A stretch of DNA of 64,000 bases, taken from contig NZ_NPKP01000002.1 of NCBI RefSeq assembly GCF_008329585.1, positions 806,001 through 870,000 on the forward strand. The letters are read 5' to 3'. This DNA is from Mycolicibacterium sp. P9-22. Lineage in GTDB: Bacteria > Actinomycetota > Actinomycetes > Mycobacteriales > Mycobacteriaceae. Below the pieces are notes generated by a model that was not told where the DNA came from, searched no databases, and worked only from the letters and a program-made list of their open reading frames with translations. A program made the position numbers and the translations under genes. This document shows, in pieces, positions 55,786-64,000 of this stretch (positions within the stretch are counted from its first letter, which is position 1; each line of letters begins with the position of its first letter).

Positions 55786-56544
55786 ATGACGACCTCAACA
55801 GATCAGCGCCGCGTCGCGGTAGTCACCGGAGCCAGCGCCGGAATCGGTGAAGCAACCGCGAAAACTCTTGCCGCACAGGGATTTCATGTGGTCTGCGTGG
55901 CCCGTCGGTCCGCCCCCATCGAGGCGCTCGCCGCCGCGATCGACGGCACCGCGATTGTGGCGGACGTCACTGATCCGGATGCCGTGGCGGCATTGGCGCA
56001 GCGCCTGGACCGGGTGGATGTGCTCGTCAACAACGCCGGCGGCGCCCGCGGGCTGGAATCGGTGGCCGATGCCGATATCGACAACTGGCGGTGGATGTGG
56101 GAGTCCAACGTGCTGGGCACCCTGCACGTGACGAAAGCGCTGCTGCCCAAGCTGATCGACTCCGGCGACGGGCTCATCATCACCGTCACCTCGATCGCCG
56201 CTCTCGAGGTCTACGACAACGGTTCGGGCTACACCACGGCCAAGCACGCCCAGGGTGTTCTGCACCGCACACTGCGCAGCGAGCTGTTCGGGAAGCCGGT
56301 CCGGCTCACCGAAGTCGCGCCCGGGATGGTGCGGACCGACTTCTCGCTGAACCGGTTCGACGGTGACGCCGAGCGGGCCGAGAAGGTGTACGCCGGTGTC
56401 GAACCGCTGGTGGCCGAGGACATCGCCGAGGTCATCGGATTCGTCGCGAGCCGGCCGGCGCACGTCGACCTGGACCTCATCGTGGTCCGGCCGCGCGATC
56501 AGGTCACCGGCGCCGCCGGGTCACGGGTCAACCGCCGGGCGTAG
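55786..56544 (+). CDS. Short-chain dehydrogenase/reductase (Rv0484c type)
   Basis: 252 residues, classical SDR: cofactor loop VTGASAGIGEATAKTLA, NNAGGARGLE, catalytic serine in TVTSIAALEVYD and YTTAKHA with the Tyr/Lys pair. CVARRS after strand 2 suggests NADP(H). Similar to serine/3-hydroxy acid dehydrogenases (YdfG-like). Physiological substrate unknown. Confidence 0.88.
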   Translation: MTTSTDQRRVAVVTGASAGIGEATAKTLAAQGFHVVCVARRSAPIEALAAAIDGTAIVADVTDPDAVAALAQRLDRVDVLVNNAGGARGLESVADADIDNWRWMWESNVLGTLHVTKALLPKLIDSGDGLIITVTSIAALEVYDNGSGYTTAKHAQGVLHRTLRSELFGKPVRLTEVAPGMVRTDFSLNRFDGDAERAEKVYAGVEPLVAEDIAEVIGFVASRPAHVDLDLIVVRPRDQVTGAAGSRVNRRA

Positions 56545-56554
56545 CGCCCGGCGG
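56532..56554. terminator. Hairpin CCGCCGGGCG-TAG-CGCCCGGCGG at the SDR stop codon
   Basis: Perfect 10-base stem whose loop is the SDR stop codon itself. Very stable, no U-tract. Likely terminator between convergent genes. Confidence 0.65.
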
Positions 56555-56559
56555 GCCCA

Positions 56560-56610
56560 TTTCTACGTAAGGGCTGCGATCGTCGCGATCAAGCGACCCT
56601 TACGTGGAAA
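56560..56610. repeat. Long inverted repeat in the SDR / L,D-transpeptidase intergenic region
   Basis: Arms TTTCTACGTAAGGG (56560-56573) and CCCTTACGTGGAAA (56597-56610) pair over 14 bases with one G-U, enclosing a small GATCG-TCG-CGATC hairpin. Could be a second terminator, a regulator site or a mobile palindromic element. The remaining bases to 56686 show nothing else. Confidence 0.6.
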
Positions 56611-56686
56611 ACGGCCACATCCTTGCTGAGCGATCGACTAGCACTGCGCCACATACCCTTTGCGCTGCCGGCGACCACCGGGGTGT

Positions 56687-58018
56687 CTAGCCGCCGGGTG
56701 TGGCGCCCGGCGTCGTGGGGGGCGTCCCGGACGGCGTCGGCGCATCGCTGGGGGTGACCGGCGCGGTGTCCGGGATACCCGTTGGGGGTGCTTCGCTGCT
56801 GAGCGCCGACATGGACTTCCACTCGCTCCACGGCACGGCCCAGTCCCAGATGTCGCCGTCGGCGTAGGACAGCTCGATGCGGGTGCCGGTCACCTCGACC
56901 GGGTCGCCGTACATGGCGGTGGTGAAGTACTGCTCGGCGTCCCCGATGGACAGGTTGATGCACCCGTTGGTCACGTTGCTGTTGCCCTGCGCCCCGGAAC
57001 TGGCAGGGTTGGCGTGGATGAACTCGCCGTTGTTGGAGATGCGCACCGCGAACCGCTCCCGCACGTTGGCGTAGCCGGCGGCCGGGTTCGTCATGTAGAA
57101 GTCCTCGTACTTCTCGGTGACCACATGGATACCGCTGCGGGTGACGTTGCGGTCCAGGTCGCCCTCGCCGTAGCTGCACGGGAAGTCCATGATCACCGCG
57201 CCCGCGCCGTCGAGCACCTGGATGCGGTGCGATGACGCCTCGGCCCGGACCACCTGGCGCCGGCCGATGGTGAAATCCAGGGTGGAATCGGCCGCCCCGT
57301 AGGCGTCCGCGCCGAAGGACACCCCGTACAGATTCGCCTCGACGTGCACGGTGGTGCCGGTCGGGTAGTAATCCTTGGTGCGCCAGTGCACGCGGGAGCC
57401 GCCGACCTCATCGGGCAACCAGGCCCAGCTGCCCTCGACCTCCGGGGTGGTGGTCACCTTCAGCGCCTTTTCCACGGTCGCGCGGTCACCATCGGGGATC
57501 GAGGCGTCGAACTGCAGGATGATCGGCGCGGCCACCCCGACCGTCTGATGGTCGGCGAGCTGGAACACGCCGCTGACGACGGTCTGCGGGTTGACGGTGC
57601 TGAACCCGCCGGTCACCGGCACTGCCTTACCGTCGCGGCCCACCACCGAACCGGCCCAGGTGTAGTCGCCGCCGTAGCCCAGTGGCTCGGTGACGGTGAA
57701 CTCGGTGCGGTCGCGGTTGAGCTTTCCGTCGACCAACTCGCCCGCCGCATTGGTCAGCGAGATGCGCTGGAACCAGCCGTCGGTGACCTTGACGCCGGCC
57801 ACGGCGGTCGGCAGCACATCGGCCGACGCGTCATCGGGGCTCAGCGTGATGGTGGGCGCGGCAGGCCCAGCCGCTTCTCCGTCGTCTTCCGGCGCGGTGG
57901 TGCCCGTCCCGGGGATGCTCGAGCAGGCGGCCAGGAATCCGGCGCCGCCGAGACCGAGGAGGGTGAGCGCGCGACGCCGACTCAGCTGTGCGTCATCGTT
58001 CTCGCCGGTAGGTCTCAC
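56687..58018 (-). CDS. lprQ: L,D-transpeptidase, class LdtMt5/LprQ
   Basis: 443 residues. N-terminal twin-arginine-like signal ([20 protein letters not shown]) with a lipobox cysteine, two Ig-like domains (about 60-280), then the YkuD catalytic domain: [24 protein letters not shown] and the cysteine motif [12 protein letters not shown] Pro/Thr-rich C-terminal tail follows. It makes 3-3 cross-links in peptidoglycan or links proteins to it. Next to murB, another peptidoglycan gene. Confidence 0.92.
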   Translation of the reverse strand: MRPTGENDDAQLSRRRALTLLGLGGAGFLAACSSIPGTGTTAPEDDGEAAGPAAPTITLSPDDASADVLPTAVAGVKVTDGWFQRISLTNAAGELVDGKLNRDRTEFTVTEPLGYGGDYTWAGSVVGRDGKAVPVTGGFSTVNPQTVVSGVFQLADHQTVGVAAPIILQFDASIPDGDRATVEKALKVTTTPEVEGSWAWLPDEVGGSRVHWRTKDYYPTGTTVHVEANLYGVSFGADAYGAADSTLDFTIGRRQVVRAEASSHRIQVLDGAGAVIMDFPCSYGEGDLDRNVTRSGIHVVTEKYEDFYMTNPAAGYANVRERFAVRISNNGEFIHANPASSGAQGNSNVTNGCINLSIGDAEQYFTTAMYGDPVEVTGTRIELSYADGDIWDWAVPWSEWKSMSALSSEAPPTGIPDTAPVTPSDAPTPSGTPPTTPGATPGG

Positions 58019-58033
58019 GTGGACCCAGCGTAC

Positions 58034-59086
58034 CTAGAGTGCGCACCCGATCAGTACCGGCTCGGGTGTGAGTTCGATCCCGAAACGGCTCAGTACGCCG
58101 TCGCGCACCGTCCTGGCCAGGGTGATGACGTCCGCGCTGGTCGCCGTCCCGCGATTGGTCAGCGCGAGCGCATGTTTGGTGGACAACCGCGCCGATGCGT
58201 CGGGCCCGGGATATCCCTTGCCGAAACCGGACCGCTCGACCAGCCATCCGGCGGCCAGTTTCACCCCGCCGGGCGCCGGGTAGTGCGGGACCGGCCCCAC
58301 GTCCGCACGTAGTCGTTCGAAGACCTCGGAGCTCACCACCGGGTTGGTGAAGAAGGAGCCGACGCTCCAGGTGTCGTGGTCGGCGGCGTCGAGCACCATC
58401 CCCTTGGCACCGCGCAGGGCCAGCACCGCCTCGCGCACCCGGACCGGATCGGCGGTCTGGCCCGCCTGCGCACCCAGTGCCCCGGCGAGTTCGCCGTAGC
58501 GCAGCGGTGCGCTGCGGCCCGCCGGGTCCAGGGTGAACTCGACCTCCAGCACGATGGTCGAGGACTGGTACTTGAGCACGCTGTGCCGGTAACCGAAGCC
58601 CAGCCGGTCCGGCCCGACCCATTCGTCGGTGCCGGTGCGGCGGTCCAGCAGCCGGACCCGGGAGATGGTGTCGGCGACCTCGGCCCCGTAGGCACCGACG
58701 TTCTGGATCGGGGTGGCACCGGCCGACCCCGGGATGCCGGACAGGCATTCCAGCCCGCCGAGCCCGTGTGCCAGCGCGGCCGCCACGACGTCATCCCAGG
58801 ACGCACCGGCCTCGGCACGCAGCACGGCGCCGTCGACGGTGATCGCGGTGTTGGCGACCGCCACGACCGTCAATCCCGTCAGGTCTTCGGCAAGCACCAC
58901 GTTGGAGCCGCCCGCCAGCACCAGCACCTCATCGCTCACGGGCAGCGCGGATAGCACGGCGATCAGGGTGTCGGTGCTGTCGCAGGTGATCAGCCGCTGC
59001 GCGATCGGTCCGACGCGCAAAGTCGTCCGCTGCGCGAGCGGTACGTTCTCGGCGACCGCCGCGCCCGCGAAATTCGTTCCGGCCAC
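58034..59086 (-). CDS. murB: UDP-N-acetylenolpyruvoylglucosamine reductase MurB
   Basis: 350 residues. FAD-binding fold: [36 protein letters not shown] and the catalytic serine in [15 protein letters not shown], with the C-terminal YxxP-type region [19 protein letters not shown]. Makes UDP-MurNAc. GTG at 59086 is set by a TACCGT -10 box 8 bases upstream; a much longer frame runs through the divergent gene and is rejected. Confidence 0.95.
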   Translation of the reverse strand: MAGTNFAGAAVAENVPLAQRTTLRVGPIAQRLITCDSTDTLIAVLSALPVSDEVLVLAGGSNVVLAEDLTGLTVVAVANTAITVDGAVLRAEAGASWDDVVAAALAHGLGGLECLSGIPGSAGATPIQNVGAYGAEVADTISRVRLLDRRTGTDEWVGPDRLGFGYRHSVLKYQSSTIVLEVEFTLDPAGRSAPLRYGELAGALGAQAGQTADPVRVREAVLALRGAKGMVLDAADHDTWSVGSFFTNPVVSSEVFERLRADVGPVPHYPAPGGVKLAAGWLVERSGFGKGYPGPDASARLSTKHALALTNRGTATSADVITLARTVRDGVLSRFGIELTPEPVLIGCAL

Positions 59087-59094
59087 GGGCGCTA

Positions 59095-59104
59095 ACGGTA
59101 GCGT
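59095..59104. promoter_or_regulatory. Overlapping divergent -10 boxes for murB and the DUF2505 gene
   Basis: TACCGT on the minus strand (59100-59095, 8 bases before murB GTG) and TAGCGT on the plus strand (59099-59104, 7 bases before ATG 59112) share two base pairs. Both transcripts would be leaderless and promoter use should be mutually exclusive. Confidence 0.55.
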
Positions 59105-59111
59105 GACCGGC

Positions 59112-59618
59112 ATGCCGCGTTCCTTTGACATGGCGGCCGAGTACGCGTGCAGTGTGGCGCAGGTGCACGGGGCGTTCGCCGACGAGGCGTACTGGCTTGA
59201 GCGGCTGGAGAAGTCGGGCTGCGATGTGGCCACCCTGGACGCGCTGACCACCGGGGTTGACGGCGGCCTCCGAATCGCCACCACCCAGACGGTCGGATTC
59301 AACCGGCTGCCCGGTTTCGTCAGCCAGCTGCATGCCGGCGACCTCACCCTGGTCCGCGAGGAGGTCTGGAGCCCGGTCCGTGACGGCCGGGCGACCGGCA
59401 CCATCAAGGGCAGCGTGCCCGGAGCGCCGGTCAGCGTCACCGGCACCGCGGAGATGAGCACCATCAGCACCGGCGCCCGGGTGGACGTGCATGCCGTCGT
59501 CGAGGTGCGCATCCCGCTGCTGGGCGGCAAGGTCGAAGGCTTCATCGGCGGCCAACTTGCGGAGATGGTCCGGCTGGAAGAACAGTTCACCTCGCAATGG
59601 ATCACCGAGCACGTCTGA
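59112..59618 (+). CDS. DUF2505 protein (Rv0481c type)
   Basis: 168 residues, START/SRPBCC-like lipid-binding fold predicted ([41 protein letters not shown]). Ligand unknown. Leaderless promoter at 59099. The 3' end overlaps the methyltransferase start by 22 bases. Confidence 0.82.
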   Translation: MPRSFDMAAEYACSVAQVHGAFADEAYWLERLEKSGCDVATLDALTTGVDGGLRIATTQTVGFNRLPGFVSQLHAGDLTLVREEVWSPVRDGRATGTIKGSVPGAPVSVTGTAEMSTISTGARVDVHAVVEVRIPLLGGKVEGFIGGQLAEMVRLEEQFTSQWITEHV

Positions 59619-60409
59619 AGAAACCACTGGGCCAAGCGACGCGCGGCACCACCGGGTACAACCGGTTGCGCCGCAGCGACCGCTGGCTGGTGCACTCCCC
59701 GCGGGTACGCGCGGCGCTGCTGGCCGCCGCCGATCCGCTGGTCGTCGACCTCGGTTACGGCGCGCTACCGGTGACGACCCTGGAATTGGCGGCGCGGCTG
59801 CAGACGGTGCGCCCGGACGTGCGGGTGATCGGGCTGGAAATCCACCCGGAGCGGGTCCGCACCGCGCAGCAGTCCGCCACCGACGGTGTCGAGTTCGCCC
59901 TCGGCGGTTTCGAACTGGCCGGTTTGAGTCCGGTGCTGGTACGGGCGTTCAACGTGTTGCGGCAGTACCCGGTGACCGAGGTGGACAGCGCGTGGGCGCA
60001 GCTGTGCGCGCGGCTGGCCCCGGGCGGACTGCTCGTCGACGGCACCTGTGACGAGTTGGGGCGGCTCTGCTGCTGGGTGCTGCTGGACGCCGACGGGCCG
60101 GTGAGCCTGACGCTGGCCTGCGATCCGTTCGCCATCGAACGGCCCTCGGATCTGGCCGAGCGGCTGCCGAAGGTGCTCATCCACCACAACGTCGAGGGCC
60201 AGCCGGTCCACGCCCTGCTGCAGGCCGCGGACCGGGCCTGGGCGGCCGCGGCCGGGCACGGCGTGTTCGGGCCCCGGGTGCGCTGGCGGGCGATGCTGGA
60301 TTTGATGCGCGACCCGGATTTCGGTGGCTTCCCCGTCGAACCGGCCCGCCGGCGGCTGCGCGACGGCGTGCTGACCGTGCCGTGGGCCACGCTGTCACCG
60401 GCGACCTAG
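59597..60409 (+). CDS. Class I SAM-dependent methyltransferase
   Basis: 270 residues. SAM loop [17 protein letters not shown] (an atypical GYGALP in place of GxGxG) and acidic strand-2 end [11 protein letters not shown]. The substrate is not identifiable. It starts inside DUF2505 and its TAG stop forms part of the next gene's -10 box. Confidence 0.75.
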   Translation: MDHRARLKKPLGQATRGTTGYNRLRRSDRWLVHSPRVRAALLAAADPLVVDLGYGALPVTTLELAARLQTVRPDVRVIGLEIHPERVRTAQQSATDGVEFALGGFELAGLSPVLVRAFNVLRQYPVTEVDSAWAQLCARLAPGGLLVDGTCDELGRLCCWVLLDADGPVSLTLACDPFAIERPSDLAERLPKVLIHHNVEGQPVHALLQAADRAWAAAAGHGVFGPRVRWRAMLDLMRDPDFGGFPVEPARRRLRDGVLTVPWATLSPAT

Positions 60410-60412
60410 GCT
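60407..60412 (+). promoter_or_regulatory. Predicted -10 box (TAGGCT) overlapping the methyltransferase stop
   Basis: TAGGCT begins with the TAG stop codon and ends 6 bases before the ATG at 60419, predicting a leaderless nitrilase mRNA. Confidence 0.5.
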
Positions 60413-60418
60413 GGCGGT

Positions 60419-61225
60419 ATGCGGATTGCCCTGGCTCAGATCCGGTCCGGCACCGACCCTGCGGCGAACCTGGACCTCGTCGACAGATACGGCCGAGAGG
60501 CCGCCGACGCCGGCGCCTCGCTGGTGCTGTTTCCCGAAGCCACCATGTGCCGGTTCGGAGTCCCGCTGGCCCCGGTCGCCGAACCACGCGACGGCCGCTG
60601 GGCCGACGGCGTCCGGGCCGTCGCGCAGCGCACCGGGATCACCGTCGTGGCGGGCATGTTCTGCCCGTCGGGCGACGGCCGGGTGACCAACACGCTGATC
60701 GCGGCCGGACCCACCGCCGACGCGCACTACGACAAGATCCACCTCTATGACGCATTCGGTTTCGCCGAGTCCAAGACCGTCGCGCCCGGCCACCAGCCGG
60801 TGGTCATCGATGCCGGCGGGGTGCAGGTGGGGCTGACCCTCTGCTACGACGTCCGGTTCCCCGAGCTGTACACCGAACTGGCCGATCGCGGCGCCCAACT
60901 CATCACGGTGCACGCGTCCTGGGGCACCGGCCCCGGCAAGCTCGACCAGTGGACGTTGCTGGCCCGGGCCCGCGCGATCGACACCACAGCCGTCGTGGCC
61001 GCCGTCGATCAGGCCTACGCCGGTGACGAGATCGCCGCGCTCGGTCCGACGGGCGTCGGGGGCAGCCTCGTCGCATCGGCAACCGGGGAGGTCATCGCCG
61101 CCGCGGGCGCCGACGAACAGCTCCTGGTGACCGATATCGACCTGGACGCCGCCGCGAAGGCCCGCGAGACGATCGCGGTGCTGCGTAACCGCACTCATTT
61201 CGCTAGGGCACAATCGACAGCGTGA
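60419..61225 (+). CDS. Nitrilase-superfamily carbon-nitrogen hydrolase (Rv0480c type)
   Basis: 268 residues with the full Glu-Lys-Cys triad: LFPEATMCRFG, HYDKIHLYDAFGF and LTLCYDVRFPELY. Sequence style is close to Nit1/Nit2 deaminated-glutathione or omega-amidase enzymes; in mycobacteria the substrate is unproven. GTG of the next gene overlaps its stop by 4 bases. Confidence 0.88.
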   Translation: MRIALAQIRSGTDPAANLDLVDRYGREAADAGASLVLFPEATMCRFGVPLAPVAEPRDGRWADGVRAVAQRTGITVVAGMFCPSGDGRVTNTLIAAGPTADAHYDKIHLYDAFGFAESKTVAPGHQPVVIDAGGVQVGLTLCYDVRFPELYTELADRGAQLITVHASWGTGPGKLDQWTLLARARAIDTTAVVAAVDQAYAGDEIAALGPTGVGGSLVASATGEVIAAAGADEQLLVTDIDLDAAAKARETIAVLRNRTHFARAQSTA

Positions 61226-62079
61226 CCGATCCCTGGGCCCGCCCTGCCGAAGAGGTGCCGCCGCCCCCACCCGCGCCGCAGCCACCACCGCAGCACGAAC
61301 CGGAGGCAACGCCGGAAGCTCAGCCGCAGAGCAAGCTCAAGCGGCTCTTCCGCGATCCGCTGTCGATCGTGCTGGTGGTGGTCATCGTGCTGGCGCTCGC
61401 CGTCGCCGGCATCGTCGGCACCGAACTGGTGGCCCGGCGGATCGCCGACTCGACGGTCACCCGCATCACCTCCTGCGTCGTGCAGGACACCGTCGACGTG
61501 TCCTTCGGCCCGCGCCCGATCGTGATGCAGTACCTGGGCGACAACTACAACAACATCACCGTGACCACCGGCGGCGAGCGCATCCGCGAGGCCGAGGGGA
61601 TGAAGGCCGAGATCGTCATCAACGACGTCCAGGTCACCAACAACCCGGCCGCACCCGGGACCGTCGGCGCTCTGGACGCCAAGATCACCTGGTCGGCCGA
61701 CGGCATCAAGCGCACCATCCAGAACGCGATTCCGCTGATCGGCAGCTTCGTCAACGGTGTGACGACAAATCCCAGCGACGGCACCATCGAACTGCAGGGC
61801 ATGCTCGGCAGCATCGTGGCCAAGCCGGAGGTGCGTAACAACGAGCTGACGCTGACGGTGGAGGCCCTGACCGGTCTGGGCTTCGTGCTGCCGCGGGAGA
61901 CCGTGCAGCCTGCGCTGGACGCGTTCCTCAAGCAGATGACGGAGAACTATCCGCTGGGCATCAAGGCCGACAGCGTGGAGGTCACCGACTCCGGTGTCGT
62001 CGCCAAGTTCTTCACCCGCAATGCGGCGATGCCGGCCAGCACCGGGCAGAACTCCGATCCCTGCTTCGCGGGACTCTAG
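61222..62079 (+). CDS. DUF2993 / LmeA-like membrane-anchored protein (Rv0479c type)
   Basis: 285 residues: a Pro-rich cytoplasmic N terminus (PPPPPAPQPPPQHEPEATPE), one membrane helix (IVLVVVIVLALAVAGIVGTE) and a periplasmic DUF2993 domain (VDVSFGPRPIVMQYLG, NDVQVTNNPAAPG). LmeA, a relative, binds phospholipid and supports lipoarabinomannan elongation; role here is inferred only. deoC, next in M. tuberculosis, is missing between this gene and the following one. Confidence 0.83.
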   Translation: MTDPWARPAEEVPPPPPAPQPPPQHEPEATPEAQPQSKLKRLFRDPLSIVLVVVIVLALAVAGIVGTELVARRIADSTVTRITSCVVQDTVDVSFGPRPIVMQYLGDNYNNITVTTGGERIREAEGMKAEIVINDVQVTNNPAAPGTVGALDAKITWSADGIKRTIQNAIPLIGSFVNGVTTNPSDGTIELQGMLGSIVAKPEVRNNELTLTVEALTGLGFVLPRETVQPALDAFLKQMTENYPLGIKADSVEVTDSGVVAKFFTRNAAMPASTGQNSDPCFAGL

Positions 62080-62468
62080 AACGGTTCTTCGGAGCCGCCG
62101 GGGTTGCAGCCCGCGGCGACCAGTTCGGCATCGGTGACCTCGGGCCGCCACGGCTCCAGGTTCCAGCTGGCCTTGCCCGGCTCGACGAACTCGGCGAACT
62201 GCCAGTGGCAGTTGAATTGTGCCTGCATTCCCGGGATATCGGCCTCCGGAGAGATGGCCAGCACCTCGGCCCAGGCCTGATCCTGCTGCGGCTGGGTGCC
62301 CGGGGTTGCGGCCTGCGCGCGACCGGCGGGAGTCGGATACACCCGCAGACTCTTCAGGTCGCCCCACTGCACCCACGAGGTGTGGTCGATATAGGCGGGC
62401 TCGGCGTGCGCCGCCGGCGCAGTCAGCAGCAGGCCTGCCGCGCACAACGCGGCACCGATGACGCGCAT
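62076..62468 (-). CDS. Secreted DUF2599 protein (Rv0477 type)
   Basis: 130 residues. Signal peptide MRVIGAALCAAGLLLTAPAA with cleavage near AHAEP; mature part contains IDHTSWVQWGDLKSLRVYPT and two cysteines (FNCHWQF, AAGCNPGG). Function unknown. The stop overlaps the convergent LmeA-like gene by 4 bases. Confidence 0.83.
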   Translation of the reverse strand: MRVIGAALCAAGLLLTAPAAHAEPAYIDHTSWVQWGDLKSLRVYPTPAGRAQAATPGTQPQQDQAWAEVLAISPEADIPGMQAQFNCHWQFAEFVEPGKASWNLEPWRPEVTDAELVAAGCNPGGSEEPF

Positions 62469-62472
62469 CGGG

Positions 62473-62754
62473 TCAGCGCGACTTTCCCTGGATCTCCAGG
62501 AGTTTCGGCCGCACGTCGACCAGGTAGACACCGGTTGCGCACGCACAGATCGCGGCGCCGAACGCGTCGCGCAGCAGTAGCGCCAGCAGCAGTCCGGCTC
62601 CGAGGATCAGCAACCAGACCGGCTTGGTGAGCTTTCCGGCGGCGGTGTACGCGTCGGGCCGTTGCATCGCGGCGTGCACGAACGCGTACACGCCGGCCAG
62701 GACCACGATCCCGACCAGCACAAGCAGAATGGCACCCGCCAGGTTTGCAAGCAT
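62473..62754 (-). CDS. DUF2516 membrane protein (Rv0476 type)
   Basis: 93 residues, two or three membrane helices ([36 protein letters not shown]). Function unknown. Upstream of the DUF2599 gene and downstream of hbhA, the usual mycobacterial order. Confidence 0.8.
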   Translation of the reverse strand: MLANLAGAILLVLVGIVVLAGVYAFVHAAMQRPDAYTAAGKLTKPVWLLILGAGLLLALLLRDAFGAAICACATGVYLVDVRPKLLEIQGKSR

Positions 62755-62794
62755 CACGCCTGCAGCCTATGCGGGTGCCATCCGGTTCGCTAAC

Positions 62795-63415
62795 CTACTT
62801 CTGGGTGACCTTCTTGGCCGGAGCCGCCTTCTTGGCCGGGGCGGCCTTCTTGGCGGCGGGGGTGGCGGCGGCCTTCTTGGCCGGAGCCTTCTTGGCCGGG
62901 GTGGCCGGGGTGGCCTTCTCGGCCTTCTTCGGCAGCTCGACGCCGACCAGCTTGGCGGCGCGCTCGCCGACCGCGCGGGTCTGGCTGGCGACGGTGCCCA
63001 GCGCATCCTGGGTCAGCTCGACGGCCTGATCGGTGACCTCTTCGACGCGCGAAGCGGCCTCTTCGAGGGCCGGCTGGTTGCGCAGGCGCTCCAGGGCGGC
63101 CTCGCCGCGCTCGACGAGCTTGTTGTACTGGGTCTGCGCCTCATCGGCGTACTTCTCGGCGACCTTGCGCAGTTCCTCGGGGGTCAGCTTGTCGCGCAGT
63201 TCGTCGAACTGGGTGGGCAGATCCTCCTGCAGCTTGGTCAGCCGCGCACGGCCCTCCTCGACGCGGGTCTTTCCGTCGGTGCGGGCTTCGCCGGCACGGT
63301 CACGCAGGGTGTCGACGATCTCGTTGACCTTGGCCAGGGCCAGATCGGCAGCGCCGACAGCCGCCAGCAACGGAGCCTTGAGGTCTTCGACGCTTGCCTG
63401 GGTCTTCTCGCTCAT
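62795..63415 (-). CDS. hbhA: Heparin-binding hemagglutinin HbhA
   Basis: 206 residues: a long coiled coil (about 10-150, e.g. [20 protein letters not shown]) and a Lys/Ala/Pro-rich C-terminal tail with [20 protein letters not shown] repeats that binds sulfated glycans. A surface adhesin in pathogens and linked to lipid-droplet and stress biology elsewhere. GGAAGA ribosome site 6 bases before the ATG. The tail DNA is a low-complexity GCC/AAG repeat. Confidence 0.95.
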   Translation of the reverse strand: MSEKTQASVEDLKAPLLAAVGAADLALAKVNEIVDTLRDRAGEARTDGKTRVEEGRARLTKLQEDLPTQFDELRDKLTPEELRKVAEKYADEAQTQYNKLVERGEAALERLRNQPALEEAASRVEEVTDQAVELTQDALGTVASQTRAVGERAAKLVGVELPKKAEKATPATPAKKAPAKKAAATPAAKKAAPAKKAAPAKKVTQK

Positions 63416-63426
63416 GGTTCTTCCTT

Positions 63427-63903
63427 TCAGATGGTGGTCGGTTGTGCAGCGGGTTGTTCAGGTTCAATTTCGGACTTGGATTCGGCTGCTGCAGCATCCA
63501 TTTCGGCCTCAGCCTCGTTCTGCTGACAGAACGAGGTGTAGATGTCGAGCAGCACCTGCTTCTGCCGCTCGGTGATCGCGGTGTCGGTGACTATCGCGTC
63601 CCGCACCTTGCTGCCCTCACTGGGTTCGAGCATCCCGGCTTGGACGTAGAGCACCTCGGCGGAAACACGCAATGCCTTGGCGATCTGGCTGAGCACATCA
63701 GCCGACGGTTTCCGGAGCCCGCGCTCGATCTGGCTGAGATAGGGATTGCTCACCCCGGCCTTCTCGGCGAGTTGGCGCACTGATACCTGCGCCGCCTCGC
63801 GTTGAGCACGGATATAGCCGCCGATGTCGTGCGCGGCACTGGTCACCACATGGGCCAATTTGTCGTTGGCCACGACGCCGGCAAGATTGTCGTCCTGCGT
63901 CAT
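63427..63903 (-). CDS. XRE-family transcriptional regulator (Rv0474 type)
   Basis: 158 residues. Cro/CI helix-turn-helix [28 protein letters not shown], then a helical region and a Pro/Glu-rich tail ([19 protein letters not shown]). 11 bases upstream of hbhA, so they are probably co-transcribed. Upstream DNA has GAGTGCT/AGCACTC repeats that may be its operator. Confidence 0.87.
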   Translation of the reverse strand: MTQDDNLAGVVANDKLAHVVTSAAHDIGGYIRAQREAAQVSVRQLAEKAGVSNPYLSQIERGLRKPSADVLSQIAKALRVSAEVLYVQAGMLEPSEGSKVRDAIVTDTAITERQKQVLLDIYTSFCQQNEAEAEMDAAAAESKSEIEPEQPAAQPTTI

Positions 63904-63954
63904 GATGAACCCCCGATCCGTCGGTTATTGGCTGACGGAAACCACGGTAGGCAC

Positions 63955-63988
63955 GAGTGCTAACTATTGCAAGCACTCTGCTAGCACT
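63955..63988. promoter_or_regulatory. AGTGCT/AGCACT repeats upstream of the XRE-hbhA operon
   Basis: GAGTGCT (63955-63961) and AGCACTC (63972-63978) form inverted arms with a 10-base spacer; a third AGCACT is at 63983-63988. The region 63904-64000 is AT-rich toward the window edge and probably contains the promoter. Confidence 0.5.
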
Positions 63989-64000
63989 TTAGAAAAGTAG

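Noticed and set aside
59087..59695. Longer start for murB
   Set aside because: It would lie opposite the DUF2505 gene, and a good -10 box fits the GTG at 59086.
62795..62930. Simple-sequence repeat with its own function
   Set aside because: The GCC/CTT-rich repetition is explained by the Lys/Ala-rich tail codons of hbhA.
63955..63978. CIRCE element for HrcA
   Set aside because: The half-sites GAGTGCT and AGCACTC are in the opposite order to TTAGCACTC-N9-GAGTGCTAA, and no chaperone gene follows.

Overview
The window is high-GC actinobacterial DNA from a Mycobacterium-type genome, probably a fast-growing (Mycolicibacterium-like) species. The diagnostic genes are mshA (mycothiol), hbhA, senX3-regX3, the 33-residue ribosomal protein bS22, an LprQ-type L,D-transpeptidase, two cutinase-like proteins and the mycobacterial HemD fusion. 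Gene order follows, from memory, the M. tuberculosis Rv0474-Rv0542c segment in reverse, with lineage-specific inserts and losses. No rRNA, tRNA, CRISPR array, insertion sequence or prophage is visible, and no stretch over 300 bases lacks a gene.

Layout. 1-1604: end of menE and an FMN-binding protein. 1598-6938: accessory block (acetyltransferase, AzlD/AzlC exporter, orphan phoU, cutinase, degenerate class III cyclase, nitronate monooxygenase). 7035-15417: likely envelope-glycan region. It holds a GT-C-like membrane protein, a tightly coupled minus-strand operon (GT2, DUF2064, methyltransferase, membrane molybdopterin oxidoreductase, small membrane protein), a divergent two-component system, a sugar epimerase and MTA phosphorylase. 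15747-21701: menA, a Clp-N/HTH pair with a striking palindromic promoter, DUF3159, MerR, S9 peptidase and small proteins. 21702-28632: MinD-like ATPase, cytochrome c maturation (ccsB-resB-ccdA-TlpA), phosphatase and hemL. 28745-32085: accessory block (F420-type nitroreductase, PPOX-like protein, TetR-MpaB pair, second cutinase). 32155-39127: membrane proteins, then the heme operon hemA-hemC-hemD-hemB and a glutaredoxin. 39166-49671: HAD phosphatase, dehydratase-like protein, DUF559 nuclease-like protein, acyltransferase-epimerase pair, bS22, proC, thioesterase, ppx and DUF3109. 49674-55718: senX3-regX3, gpmA, YbjN, mshA and a ROK-family regulator behind a polycysteine leader peptide. 55786-64000: SDR, L,D-transpeptidase, murB, nitrilase, LmeA-like protein, hbhA and an XRE regulator.

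Functional links. Heme synthesis (hemA, C, D, B, L) sits near cytochrome c assembly and menaquinone genes (menE, menA), so respiratory cofactors are concentrated here. Phosphate control recurs: phoU, senX3-regX3 with GTTCACC boxes, and ppx. Envelope functions recur: murB, L,D-transpeptidase, glycosyltransferases, cutinases and an LmeA-like protein. Many genes overlap by 1-4 bases. About a dozen have a TANNNT -10 box 6-8 bases before the start codon, which predicts leaderless mRNAs.

The most interesting feature is at 55559-55730: a predicted leaderless 25-codon peptide with six cysteines, followed by two mutually exclusive RNA hairpins, one of which covers the ribosome binding site of the ROK-mshA operon. 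It looks like a cysteine-sensing attenuator for mycothiol synthesis. Other points of note are the palindromic promoter of the HTH/Clp-N operon, a dispersed repeat that has entered several reading frames, and the uncharacterised glycosyltransferase/Mo-oxidoreductase operon.
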